Source: RXOA01 sp964547105 (GTDB lineage Bacteria; Bipolaricaulota; Bipolaricaulia; UBA7950; UBA9294). From it: DNA of 64,000 nt. This document shows positions 1 to 7,928 of the stretch, one piece after another. How positions within the stretch are numbered: the first letter of the stretch is position 1; each line of letters begins with the position of its first letter. The translations under genes and the position numbers were made by a program. Location: contig CAZJLO010000003.1 of assembly GCA_964547105.1 (NCBI GenBank), positions 39,519-103,518 of the forward strand, read 5' to 3'. Under the pieces are notes generated by a model. That model was not told the DNA's origin, made no database searches, and saw nothing but the letters and a program-made list of their open reading frames with translations.

Positions 1-227
1 GCCCGGCCAAGTTTCCGAGCGCCGACCTCCGCATCGCCGCCGATCAGTGCAAAGACGAATTCCCCTAGATCTACCGAAAAGACGATGCTCTTGACGACCT
101 GTTCGGGCGGGAACCCAATCGCCTCGGCGGCCGCGCGAGCGACACGTCCCCGGTGCTCGAACCTGTAGCGAAGAACGGCGAACTCCACCTCTCTCTCTTG
201 CAGCTTGGAGATTCCCCTTGTCGTCAC
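1..227 (-). CDS. YbaK/ProX-type aminoacyl-tRNA editing domain protein (3' end cut by window edge)
   Basis: Only the first 75 codons are in the window. The GTG start at 227-225 lies 11 nt after the stop of the upstream ggt gene, with a weak AAGG ahead of it, so the two look co-transcribed. The translation has the stretches ARAAAEAIGFPPEQVVKSI and FALIGGDAEVGARKLGR, typical of the YbaK/ProX fold. Members hydrolyse mischarged tRNAs such as Cys-tRNA(Pro) or Ala-tRNA(Pro) in trans. The substrate cannot be told from this fragment. Confidence 0.7.
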   Translation of the reverse strand, partial: MTTRGISKLQEREVEFAVLRYRFEHRGRVARAAAEAIGFPPEQVVKSIVFSVDLGEFVFALIGGDAEVGARKLGR

Positions 228-238
228 GAGTGCCGCCT

Positions 239-1879
239 TCAGTACCCGAACGCGCAGCCGTCTTTGCGCGGTTCCGATCCCCCGATCCGCACACCTGTCT
301 CCGGGTCGATCCAGATTCCCTGATAGCCGCCGTAACCGCCCGCCCTCACCGTGACCCGATGACCGCGTCGTTTGAGTCCATCGATCACGCTTCCTGGAAA
401 TCCAGGTTCGAGAAACAACTCCCCGCCGTCACGCATTCGATCTCCAACGGGGGTCGACGAGCCATCATGGCGAAAGCGAAGCGCATCGCCCGCCTGCTGC
501 GGATCCAGCCCGAATTCGAGCAGATTGAGAAGAACCTGGACCTGTCCCTGCGGCTGCATGTCTCCCCCCATGACACCAAACGGAAACACTGGAGCTTCAT
601 CCCGCGTTACGAAACCGGGAATAATCGTATGAAACGGGCGCTTGCCCGGCTCAAGTCGATTGGCATGCAACGGATCCAGCGAGAACAGGCTGCCCCGATT
701 CTGAACCGCGAATCCAAGCCCTGCGGGGACGTTGCCCGATCCGAACGGATGGAAGATGCTCTGAATGAGGGAAATGGCATTCCCGGCTTCATCCACGACG
801 GCCAGATACACAGTATCCGCCCCAGGCAATTGCCGATCGACGACCGGATACTGCGCCGCCGCTCGATCCGGCAGGATGCGCCTACGCTGCCGAGATCCGT
901 ACTCCGATGAAAGCAGAAGGTCAATCGGGAGCTCGGCAGCAGCCGGATCAGCGTAGAATCGAGCCCGATCTTCATAAGCAAGCTTCTTTGCTTCGACAAG
1001 CAGATGAAGGTAGGTATCCGAGTTGTGTCCTGCCGCTTGAAGATCGAATCCCGCCAAGATCTGCAGCATCTCCAACACGGCAAGTCCTTGCGTGTTCGGA
1101 GGCAGCTGCCAAATCTGATGTCCTCGGAAGGCTACGGAGACGGGATCGACCCAGTCCGAGCGGTGTTCGGCCAGATCTTGTTCGTCCAGGGCGCCACCGA
1201 CCGAGCGTGCGTAGGTACCGATCTTGCGCGCGATGTCACCGTGATAGAATGCGTCCCGCCCGCCGGCGGCAATCTGATCGAACGTCTCCGCCAGAGAGAG
1301 ATTCCGGAACATCTCTCCGCAGTGAGGCGCCCGCCCCGCCGGAAGAAAGGTCTTCGCCGCCCCCTCGTCGGCACGAAGCAAGCATGACGATGCTTCCCAC
1401 GCCTGCGCAATCACCGGCGAAACCGGAAACCCACCCCGCGCATATCGGATCGCCGGAGCAAGCAGATCACCCATTGCGAGATGTCCGTAGCGCTGGTGAA
1501 GCAGGAACCATCCGTCCACACACCCGGGGACACTCCACGACAACGGCCCATGATCGGGAATCCGCTCCAGCGCGAGGTCGGTGAATACGTCCCGCGTCAG
1601 CGCTCGCGGAGATCGACCGCTTCCGTTCACCCCGTTGAGGGTCCCGGTCGCCGCGTCCCAGACGATAGCGAATAGATCCCCGCCGATTCCGCAACTCATC
1701 GGTTCGACCACAGCGAGCACAGCGTTGGCGGCAATCGCGGCGTCAACCGCGGTTCCACCCCGCCTCATCGCCTCAATCGCCGCCGCCGTCGCCAGTGGCT
1801 GGCTCGTTGCCGCCATTGCACGTGGGGCAAAGACGGCGGAGCGGCGTCCTTGTCCTGCATCGGTCTGTCTCATCGTCAT
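239..1879 (-). CDS. Gamma-glutamyltransferase family protein (YwrD-like)
   Basis: A 546-residue N-terminal-nucleophile hydrolase that autocleaves and transfers or hydrolyses gamma-glutamyl groups, for example of glutathione. Family signatures are present: MSCGIGGDLFAIVWD and NGSGRSPRAL near the N terminus, SWSVPGCVDGW, and the small-subunit start DTVYLAVVDEAGN, whose Thr (about residue 356) is the expected nucleophile. It ends with the typical GGSEPRKDGCA motif. The single Thr followed by Val, rather than Thr-Thr, resembles YwrD-like members. The start at 1879 is chosen because AAGGAG (1890-1885) lies 5 nt upstream. No signal peptide is seen, so a cytoplasmic location is inferred. It is divergent from mgtE. 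Confidence 0.88.
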   Translation of the reverse strand: MTMRQTDAGQGRRSAVFAPRAMAATSQPLATAAAIEAMRRGGTAVDAAIAANAVLAVVEPMSCGIGGDLFAIVWDAATGTLNGVNGSGRSPRALTRDVFTDLALERIPDHGPLSWSVPGCVDGWFLLHQRYGHLAMGDLLAPAIRYARGGFPVSPVIAQAWEASSCLLRADEGAAKTFLPAGRAPHCGEMFRNLSLAETFDQIAAGGRDAFYHGDIARKIGTYARSVGGALDEQDLAEHRSDWVDPVSVAFRGHQIWQLPPNTQGLAVLEMLQILAGFDLQAAGHNSDTYLHLLVEAKKLAYEDRARFYADPAAAELPIDLLLSSEYGSRQRRRILPDRAAAQYPVVDRQLPGADTVYLAVVDEAGNAISLIQSIFHPFGSGNVPAGLGFAVQNRGSLFSLDPLHANRLEPGKRPFHTIIPGFVTRDEAPVFPFGVMGGDMQPQGQVQVLLNLLEFGLDPQQAGDALRFRHDGSSTPVGDRMRDGGELFLEPGFPGSVIDGLKRRGHRVTVRAGGYGGYQGIWIDPETGVRIGGSEPRKDGCAFGY

Positions 1880-1977
1880 CGCATCTCCTTCCTGCGGCCG
1901 TCGTCTCGCGGCACGGCATGCACAGCCGATGCGCTGCCAAGCTCGATCGCCCCAGCGAACATCGAGTGGCCCATCGA

Positions 1978-1985
1978 AGTATAAT
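1978..1985. promoter_or_regulatory. Overlapping divergent -10 boxes between ggt and mgtE
   Basis: The plus strand reads TATAAT at 1980-1985, with CGAACA 18 nt upstream as a possible -35. The minus strand reads TATACT at 1983-1978, pointing towards ggt. The two hexamers share bases, so the genes may be driven from one AT-rich island in a GC-rich intergenic region. The minus-strand -35 is poor (ATCGCT). Confidence 0.45.
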
Positions 1986-2023
1986 CGCGGTCGCGTTTCA
2001 AGCGATGGGGGAGAAGAAACGAC

Positions 2024-3328
2024 ATGGAGCAACAACGGGGCATCCTGCGCGAGCTGCTGTCGAAGCGGCCGGCAGACGTAGCCGAGGTGCTCACAGAGAT
2101 CTCGGAGGACCAAGCCATTGACCTTGTCCACCGGCTATTCCTCCGACAGCGAGCCGCGGAACCGCTTGCCGAAATGGAGCCCGAGGACTCCGCCGAGATC
2201 CTCACTCGACTCGAACGCGATGAGGCGATCAAGATCCTCTCGAGGATGGATCCTGATGATGCCGTGGATCTGCTCGAAGAGCTGCCGGGTGAGACGCAAC
2301 GGGAGTTGCTGTCCCGCCTGACTGAAGAGGATGCGCTGATCCTCAGCAACCTTCTCGCCTACCCCCCCGATTCGGCGGGCGGTCTGATGTCACCGGAATT
2401 CGTCGAACTCACGCTTGATATGACGACCGATCAGGCGATCGACTTGTTGCGCCGCCGGGTAGAGGAAGCGGAGACGGTGTACTACGCCTACATTACCGAC
2501 GCGCAACGCCATCTTGTGGGCGTGGTCGGACTGCGCGACATGGCGCTGGCGGCACCCGGAACGCAACTCTCACAGATCCTCAAGCGCGATATCGTCAGCG
2601 TCTTGGTGACCGAAGATGTGGAGGATGTCGTCCGGGTGTTCGACAAGTACAACTTTGTCGCTCTTCCGGTCATCGAAGAAGGCGGAGAGCTTCTCGGAAT
2701 CATCACGGTCGATGACGTGATCGACGTCATTCGGGACGAAGCCACCGAAGATATCTACGGACTGGCCTCTGTCCCGCGGGAAGAGGGAGTCGATACGAAT
2801 TGGCGATCGTCGTTTCGGCTGCGTCTACCTTGGATGTATGTCCGGCTGGCAACAGGGCTGGCGGCAGCAATCGTCGTTGGACTGTTTGAAGACATGGTCT
2901 CCAAGGTCGCCGCGCTAGCCGTCCTCATGGGGGTAGTCGCCGGGCAGGGCGGCAGCGCAGGCATGCAGACGGTCACCATCATGACCCGCGGAATCGCTCT
3001 TGGCGATGTCGACCAGGCCAAAGGGCTCCGCTTGCTCGGCAAGGAGGCGCTGCTGGGACTGGTCAACGGTTTGTTGGTCGGATTCACGGTCGGATTGATC
3101 ACGTATCTCTGGAAAGGGAATCTGCTTCTCGGCATAGCGATGTTCGGCGCAATGGCGCTGACCTTGACCGTCGCCGGCGCCGCCGGTGCTCTGATCCCCC
3201 TTCTCGTTCGCGCACTCGGGAAAGATCCGGCGTTGGCCTCGGGGATCTTCCTGACCACGATCACCGATATCCTCGGATACGCCGTCCTGTTCATCCTGGC
3301 GTGGCTGCTGCTTCCGGAGCTGAGCTAG
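2024..3328 (+). CDS. mgtE: Magnesium transporter MgtE
   Basis: A 434-residue dimeric Mg2+ channel of the inner membrane. Domain order is the acidic alpha-solenoid N domain (about 1-125, with repeats such as RMDPDDAVDLLEELPGE), paired CBS domains (about 130-255, including GIITVDDVIDVIRDEATEDI), a plug helix and five transmembrane segments (about 275-434). The pore region contains the expected GQGGSAGMQTVTIMTRG stretch. The cytosolic domains sense Mg2+ and close the pore in this family. GGGGGAG precedes the ATG. The next gene starts 1 nt after the stop, so it is probably co-transcribed. Confidence 0.95.
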   Translation: MEQQRGILRELLSKRPADVAEVLTEISEDQAIDLVHRLFLRQRAAEPLAEMEPEDSAEILTRLERDEAIKILSRMDPDDAVDLLEELPGETQRELLSRLTEEDALILSNLLAYPPDSAGGLMSPEFVELTLDMTTDQAIDLLRRRVEEAETVYYAYITDAQRHLVGVVGLRDMALAAPGTQLSQILKRDIVSVLVTEDVEDVVRVFDKYNFVALPVIEEGGELLGIITVDDVIDVIRDEATEDIYGLASVPREEGVDTNWRSSFRLRLPWMYVRLATGLAAAIVVGLFEDMVSKVAALAVLMGVVAGQGGSAGMQTVTIMTRGIALGDVDQAKGLRLLGKEALLGLVNGLLVGFTVGLITYLWKGNLLLGIAMFGAMALTLTVAGAAGALIPLLVRALGKDPALASGIFLTTITDILGYAVLFILAWLLLPELS

Positions 3329-3329
3329 C

Positions 3330-3863
3330 GTGTTCTCGGATCGGCTTGCCCCGTGGACCTACCCACTGATTGTCGCCCTCGCAGCGATGGTGTTGTTCGT
3401 CAATTCGACCCCGCTCGTCTGGTCGCTGCTGGTGTCCCTTGGCTGCCTGATATGGCTGTTCTATGCCTGGCGGACCGATACCAGTCGGCCATCGGATCGC
3501 CCGAAGCCGCTCGCCGGACTGATCACGCTCCTCCCGGGCCATCTCCTGTTGTTGTTCGCGATCCTGTTCACCGCCGGCGCCAATCGTCGGCTGATGATCG
3601 TTTGGCTGTTGGTGATTCCGCTAACCATCCTCTACGATGCGGTCGGACGATCGGCGCGCGGATGGAAGGGAAGAACGTCGATATCGGCTGGCAGCTACGC
3701 TATAATCTGGTCTGCACTGTTCTTCCTGCTGGAACGTGTGATTGTCGTGGGAAGAGCAGTGGGAGGATCGGTGGCAACTGCTGTTGCAGTTTGCTTTGCT
3801 GCCTTCGGTTGCGGATTCGTGTTCATCGGCATCCAGCGACACAGGCGGGCCGGTCGATCTTAA
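3330..3863 (+). CDS. Small multi-pass membrane protein, function unknown
   Basis: A 177-residue protein starting at GTG 3330, one base after the mgtE stop, with GGAG inside the mgtE tail as likely ribosome site. Hydrophobic stretches at about 12-28, 31-46, 64-83, 88-103, 121-140 and 146-167 suggest five or six membrane segments. Loops are short and basic (RTDTSRPSDRPK, RSARGWKGR). I recognise no family. The tight coupling to mgtE and the following yajC-secD suggests only that it is a resident inner-membrane protein. Confidence 0.75.
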   Translation: MFSDRLAPWTYPLIVALAAMVLFVNSTPLVWSLLVSLGCLIWLFYAWRTDTSRPSDRPKPLAGLITLLPGHLLLLFAILFTAGANRRLMIVWLLVIPLTILYDAVGRSARGWKGRTSISAGSYAIIWSALFFLLERVIVVGRAVGGSVATAVAVCFAAFGCGFVFIGIQRHRRAGRS

Positions 3864-3874
3864 GGAGTGATATT

Positions 3875-4225
3875 ATGAGTCGAGTTGTCGCGCTCATCGG
3901 ATTGATGCTTGCCTTGTTTTCGGGGTCAGTCATGGCTCAAGAAGCCGCGACGGATGGAACCGGGAGTTCTCTCATCTCTATGGTCGTCATTCTTGTCGTG
4001 TTCGTGGGCGTGTTCTACTTCCTACTGATCCGGCCGCAGCGAAAGCGTCAAGCAAAGCACGACGACCTGGTCGGGAACCTCAAGCGAGGCGACAAGGTTA
4101 TTACTGCAGGTGGGATTCACGGAGAAATCGATTCGATCGGCGATACGAGCGCTGTCCTGATTCTCGAAGAGGGTGTCAAACTGCGCGTCTCGAAAAGCAG
4201 TATCGCCAATAAACTCGCGAAGTAG
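3875..4225 (+). CDS. yajC: Preprotein translocase accessory subunit YajC
   Basis: A 116-residue subunit of the SecDF-YajC complex. AAGGAG at 3862-3867 precedes the ATG. The family core is clear: one transmembrane helix (about 34-52) running into FYFLLIRPQRKRQAKHDDL, then GDKVITAGGIHGEI. Unusually for YajC, the N terminus looks like a cleavable signal peptide (hydrophobic core, then VMAQEAA) before a short Gly/Ser-rich spacer and the normal membrane helix. It is followed 21 nt later by secD, as in many bacteria. Confidence 0.93.
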   Translation: MSRVVALIGLMLALFSGSVMAQEAATDGTGSSLISMVVILVVFVGVFYFLLIRPQRKRQAKHDDLVGNLKRGDKVITAGGIHGEIDSIGDTSAVLILEEGVKLRVSKSSIANKLAK

Positions 4226-4246
4226 CGAGACGAGGGGAGCAAGAGG

Positions 4247-5632
4247 ATGTCTCAAGTCCACATGACTCGAAGCGACTGGCTACGCCTGGGGGTTGTCCTT
4301 GTAGTTTTCGTAGCGGCGGTAGCATTGATCCTTTTTCCGCTACGTCCTGTCGACAAGATCGTCAACCTGGGTCTCGACCTTCAAGGCGGTGTGCGCTTGG
4401 TTCTCGAACCCGAGGGGATCGAGAGTATGGACGCTGAACAGCAGGAGTCCACACTGGACCAAGTCGTCGACATCCTCTCTCGGCGAACCGACGAATACGG
4501 ACTTGCCAACACGGTGATCCGCAAGCAAAGTTCGGGGACCGTCGTCGTCAGTATTCCCGGAGCCCAGGATCCGGACGAGGCCAAGCAACTGATCGGCCAA
4601 ACAGCGGCTCTGACATTCCATTGGGTCATCGAAGCGGGATCTACTCCGACCGATCAGCTCGTGCCGACATCGGTACTCCATCAGTTCATGCGAGATCGGG
4701 ACGGGATTCCCTACATTATCGAAGCCCAACCGGTTCTCGTCGGATCCGCGTTGGAGAACGCCACCGTCTCCGCCTCCAGCAGTTTGACATCGGGCGGGAT
4801 GTATCTGATACGAATCGAACTCTCGGATGACGGCGCCAGGCAATTCGCGGCGATGATCCGCGACTCCGATGTCGGCGACCGCTTGGCGATTGTGCTTGAT
4901 GGTACGGTCTACAGCGCTCCGCTGATCTCCGACGACATTATGAGCGCCGCATTGTCCTCGGGAAACCGCGGAATCGACGAAGCATCGATTACCAACATCC
5001 CGACACGTGATGAAGCCACGCTGCTTGCCGTCATCTTGCGGTCCGGACAACTCCCGGTGGCTCTGAACATCATCGAAGAGCAAACCGTCGGTCCAAGTCT
5101 GGGAAGCGACTCGATCCGCCGCGGTGTGATGTCGATTGTGATCGGCTTCGTCATCATCCTCTTGTACATGCTGATCTACTATCGGTCGCTGGGGATCGTC
5201 GCCGATGCCGCATTGGTTCTGAACATGCTGATCGTCGTCGGAGCCCTGGTCCTGTTTAAGGCAACGCTGACTCTTCCCGGAATCGCCGGTATCATCCTGA
5301 CAATCGGTATGACCGTCGATGCCAACGTCATCATCTTCGAGCGCGTCAAAGAAGAGCACAAAACCGGGAAGTCCCCGCTGGCTGCCGTGAGAGCAGGGTT
5401 CGAAAAATCGCTTTCCACGCTGATGGACGCCAACATCACCACGCTTCTGACCGCGCTGATGCTTCTTCTCGTTGGCACGGGAACCATTCGCGGGTTTGCC
5501 ATTACGTTGATGATCGGCGTTATCGGAAGTCTGTTCTGCGCCCTGGTAGCAAGTCGTTTGCTGTTGGAAAAGACATCGCTGTCCCGGCACATCCCGTCTA
5601 GGACGTCGAAGACGGCGCAGCTTCAGGAATAG
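4247..5632 (+). CDS. secD: Protein translocase subunit SecD
   Basis: A 461-residue RND-fold protein that uses the proton motive force to pull secreted proteins across the membrane. It has one N-terminal membrane helix (about 10-30), the LGLDLQGGVRLVLEPEG motif, a periplasmic P1 domain (about 40-275) and five C-terminal membrane helices with GMTVDANVIIFERVKEE. SD-like GAGGGGAGCAAGAGG precedes the ATG. SecD is normally followed by, or fused to, SecF. Here the next gene is the oppositely oriented holA, whose last 35 nt overlap this gene, and no SecF is seen anywhere in the window. Confidence 0.95.
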   Translation: MSQVHMTRSDWLRLGVVLVVFVAAVALILFPLRPVDKIVNLGLDLQGGVRLVLEPEGIESMDAEQQESTLDQVVDILSRRTDEYGLANTVIRKQSSGTVVVSIPGAQDPDEAKQLIGQTAALTFHWVIEAGSTPTDQLVPTSVLHQFMRDRDGIPYIIEAQPVLVGSALENATVSASSSLTSGGMYLIRIELSDDGARQFAAMIRDSDVGDRLAIVLDGTVYSAPLISDDIMSAALSSGNRGIDEASITNIPTRDEATLLAVILRSGQLPVALNIIEEQTVGPSLGSDSIRRGVMSIVIGFVIILLYMLIYYRSLGIVADAALVLNMLIVVGALVLFKATLTLPGIAGIILTIGMTVDANVIIFERVKEEHKTGKSPLAAVRAGFEKSLSTLMDANITTLLTALMLLLVGTGTIRGFAITLMIGVIGSLFCALVASRLLLEKTSLSRHIPSRTSKTAQLQE

Positions 5633-6560
5633 CGAGCTTCAGTAACGCATCGTGAGGGCGTCGATCGCCGCTCTTGACCTCGAGATCCAAGCGGATCGCC
5701 CGGCCGAGAGCGGCGGTCAGTTCTCGTCCGCTCCATCGGTTCGCTTGAGCGGAAAGCTTCTTTGTCAGCCATCCGGGGATCCCCAGTTGCCGCACGACTT
5801 CGCCGGAACTCATCCCGTCGTCCAGCAAAGCACGGATCACCGCCAGCCGAGTCAGGTGACGCATGATCATCGACATCACACCGACCGGCTCTTCACGCAA
5901 TCCCTGCAACGCCTTCAGTGTCTGAACTACATTCCTCTCACCCATAAGATCGAGAACCGGCCAAATGGTCGTCTCCCCTGACCGGAAGACGAGAGACTCC
6001 ACGGTGCTCCGGTCGAAGCTGCGTTCGGAGTCGCCAATTCCGTCAACGTACGCACGCAGTTTCATCGCTTCCTGCTCAAGGGCGAGAAGGTCGCCGCCGC
6101 TGGTCTCAACGATGGCACGGATGAGGGCGGGCGCGCCGGCAAGCCCATGGTCGGCAAACATCTCCCTTACCAACGAGATGATCTCTCCGCGGCTCGGCGC
6201 AGGGTAGGCGGCGATCTCACCGACACCCTTCACCCCTTTGATCCAGCCGCTGGTCGCCGGAAGAGAGGCGGCAAGGACGGTGATGAACGTTGCTGGAGCA
6301 TGCTGAGCACACAACGCCTGAACCAACTCTTTCGGACGCTTCACGGCGTCGGCGTGGCGGATGATGAAATGCCTCGCCTGCACAAACAGCGCCTGTGATT
6401 GAAGCTCGCTCCGCAACTCAGCGGGACTCAGTTCGTCGGCAAATCTCACAATCCGCTCAATCTCCGAGGCTTCCGAATCAAGAGCTCGTTCGCGCTGGTA
6501 AAGCGCTTGATTCACTCGCAGAGGATCTCCGTGAAATAGAGCAAGGCAAGGCTGCGTCAT
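5598..6560 (-). CDS. holA: DNA polymerase III delta subunit
   Basis: A 320-residue clamp-loader subunit that opens the beta sliding clamp. The protein shows the HolA layout: an N-terminal domain starting CLALFHGDPLRVNQALYQRE, a central SGGDLLALEQEAMKL helix region, and a C-terminal collar domain (about 205-320) with MRHLTRLAVIRALLDDG and a final DLEVKSGDRRPHDALLKLAI. The start at 6560 is preferred because its ATG overlaps the TGA of the upstream DUF134 gene (ATGA). Three codons upstream there is another in-frame ATG. The 3' end overlaps secD convergently by 35 nt. Confidence 0.9.
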   Translation of the reverse strand: MTQPCLALFHGDPLRVNQALYQRERALDSEASEIERIVRFADELSPAELRSELQSQALFVQARHFIIRHADAVKRPKELVQALCAQHAPATFITVLAASLPATSGWIKGVKGVGEIAAYPAPSRGEIISLVREMFADHGLAGAPALIRAIVETSGGDLLALEQEAMKLRAYVDGIGDSERSFDRSTVESLVFRSGETTIWPVLDLMGERNVVQTLKALQGLREEPVGVMSMIMRHLTRLAVIRALLDDGMSSGEVVRQLGIPGWLTKKLSAQANRWSGRELTAALGRAIRLDLEVKSGDRRPHDALLKLAIPEAAPSSTS

Positions 6561-6946
6561 CGTCCACACCGGCCTGGAGGCGGGCCGAACCGTCCATGCC
6601 GCCGGTGACGGCCGCCACGTCGATCCGGAAGGACAACGTGGCTCGCAGTTTCGACCGTCACTGCTTTGCCGAGAAGAACCGCCTCGACGAGCTTCTTTCG
6701 CCCGGAGCCCACCAATCGCTGCACGGTCCCGCGCGAGATCCCCATTTCATCAGCCGCCTGCTGCTGATGAAACTCCTCCACATCGCACAGCCTCAGGGCC
6801 TCCAATTCGTCGATCCCCAGCGAGACAATTTCGAGATCCATCATCGGAATGCCCGCAGGCTTGAACAACGCCGGGCCGTGAAATGCCTGGCAGTATCGAG
6901 GTTTCTTCGGTCGCCCGACACTGGGGTTCTGGGTCTCGTGTTCCAT
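6557..6946 (-). CDS. DUF134 family HTH protein
   Basis: A 129-residue small DNA-binding protein. It starts with a basic GRPKKPRYC segment, followed by FKPAGIPMMDLEIVSLGIDELEALRLCD and a sigma-like helix-turn-helix (about 65-90: QAADEMGISRGTVQRLVGSGR). DUF134 proteins are found mostly in anaerobic bacteria and archaea, beside NifX-like and MinD-type ATPase genes, and are assumed to be their regulators. That matches this context, where it is divergent from such an operon. GAGG lies just before the ATG. Confidence 0.85.
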   Translation of the reverse strand: MEHETQNPSVGRPKKPRYCQAFHGPALFKPAGIPMMDLEIVSLGIDELEALRLCDVEEFHQQQAADEMGISRGTVQRLVGSGRKKLVEAVLLGKAVTVETASHVVLPDRRGGRHRRHGRFGPPPGRCGR

Positions 6947-6956
6947 GGTGCCTCAG

Positions 6957-6985
6957 AGTATACGCGGCAAGGATGCCCAGCCCAA
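6957..6985 (-). promoter_or_regulatory. Promoter of DUF134-holA
   Basis: On the minus strand, TTGGGC (6985-6980) and TATACT (6962-6957) are separated by exactly 17 nt. The -10 box ends 10 nt before the DUF134 ATG, leaving a leader of only a few nucleotides. Confidence 0.6.
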
Positions 6986-7017
6986 TAGGACATTCACGGT
7001 GGGCGCACCCGCTACGG

Positions 7018-7045
7018 TTGCCGTTTCTGTGCATATGTCTATAAT
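7018..7045 (+). promoter_or_regulatory. Promoter of the NifX/MinD/Mrp operon
   Basis: TTGCCG (7018-7023) and a perfect TATAAT (7040-7045) are separated by 16 nt. Transcription would start near 7052, giving a leader of about 115 nt before the first NifX-like gene. It is divergent from the DUF134 promoter, about 40 nt away, so one bound regulator could affect both. Confidence 0.6.
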
Positions 7046-7167
7046 CGCGATGCCCGGGGAGATCCCCCGGAAACGGACGCCGCCGTTCACCCACGAGAAC
7101 CTATGTCGCTTGGGGAAGCCGGGGTCCGATTGCCAAAAACCAGACGGTCCGCCGAAAGGAGCCGCAA

Positions 7168-7530
7168 ATGATCATTTGCTTGTCAGCCACCGGGGACTCA
7201 CTGGACGCTTTGGTCGATCCGGCGTTCGGGCGAGCCGCTTGCTTCTTGTTTGCAGATACCGAGACCGACCGACTGACTCCTGTGACCAATTCACCGGGGG
7301 CACATGGCGCGGGGGTTCAGTCCGCCCAGATTGTGATCGATCAGAAGGCCTCCGTCGTCATCACGGGACGGATTGGACCGAACGCATTCAGCGTGCTCAG
7401 CGCAGCGGGCATCACGGTGCATATCAACGCTTCGGGGACCGTCCGCGAAGCTCTTGCCGCCTTCCGTGCAGGCACGCTCGAGCAAGCCAACGCGCCTACA
7501 GGCAGGCAACACCAAGGAGGTATGCGATGA
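7168..7530 (+). CDS. NifX/NifB-type dinitrogenase cofactor domain protein, copy 1
   Basis: A 120-residue single-domain protein of the NifX/NifB C-terminal (PF02579-type) family, which binds metal clusters. Diagnostic features are the N-terminal strand with DALVDPAFGRAACFLFADTE, the AGVQSAQIVIDQKASVVITGRIGPNAF segment and AAGITVHINASGTVREAL. AAAGGAG precedes the ATG. The gene ends in ATGA overlap with the second copy. No nitrogenase genes are present, so a role in nitrogen fixation is unlikely. ORP-type proteins of sulfate reducers are the nearest functional comparison. Confidence 0.87.
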   Translation: MIICLSATGDSLDALVDPAFGRAACFLFADTETDRLTPVTNSPGAHGAGVQSAQIVIDQKASVVITGRIGPNAFSVLSAAGITVHINASGTVREALAAFRAGTLEQANAPTGRQHQGGMR

Positions 7531-7928
7531 CGAAGGTTTGCGTTCCTACAGAAGGAGTGGGTGGATTGGATGCTCCGGTCGGCGAGCATTTCGGTCGCGT
7601 CCCCACCTACACGGTTCTCGACACCGAATCCGGCAACGTGCATGTCGTGGACAACATGTCCGAACATGCGGGAGGACAAGGCTTGCCTGCCGATCTCCTT
7701 GCCGACATGGGAATCGATGTGTTGCTGTGCCAAGGGTTGGGCAGACGCGCCATCGGGATTCTCTCGCAGCGGGGAATCGATGTCTCGATCGGATTCCACG
7801 GCAGCGCCGGGGAGGCAATCAATGCCTGGAAGCAAGGCCATGCGACGCCGGTGGGAGAGGACTCTGCCTGTCAGCAACACACATTCCACGATCACGAGAA
7901 ACTCGGATCAGGCGGCAGCGGAAAATGA
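7527..7928 (+). CDS. NifX/NifB-type dinitrogenase cofactor domain protein, copy 2
   Basis: A 133-residue paralogue of the preceding gene. AAGGAGG stands 7 nt before the ATG. Family motifs: VGEHFGRVPTYTVLDTE, QGLPADLLADMGIDVLLCQGLGRRAI and RGIDVSIGFHGSAGEAINAW. Unlike copy 1 it has a C-terminal tail with Cys and several His (CQQHTFHDHEK), a possible metal ligand set as in ORP relatives with His-rich tails. Its stop overlaps the next start (ATGA), showing translational coupling to the MinD-type ATPases. Confidence 0.87.
   Translation: MTKVCVPTEGVGGLDAPVGEHFGRVPTYTVLDTESGNVHVVDNMSEHAGGQGLPADLLADMGIDVLLCQGLGRRAIGILSQRGIDVSIGFHGSAGEAINAWKQGHATPVGEDSACQQHTFHDHEKLGSGGSGK

Noticed and set aside
1880..2131. 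N-terminal extension of the gamma-glutamyltransferase frame back to 2131
   Set aside because: It overlaps the mgtE start on the other strand, has no family similarity, and AAGGAG marks the real start at 1879.
4340..5590. 416-codon minus-strand frame opposite secD
   Set aside because: Composition is rich in Asp, Gln, His and Arg with no domain, typical of the antisense of a GC-rich gene; SecD is certain.
7168..7928. NifX-like genes as evidence of nitrogen fixation
   Set aside because: No nifHDK, nifE, nifN or true nifB is present; the context fits ORP-type clusters.
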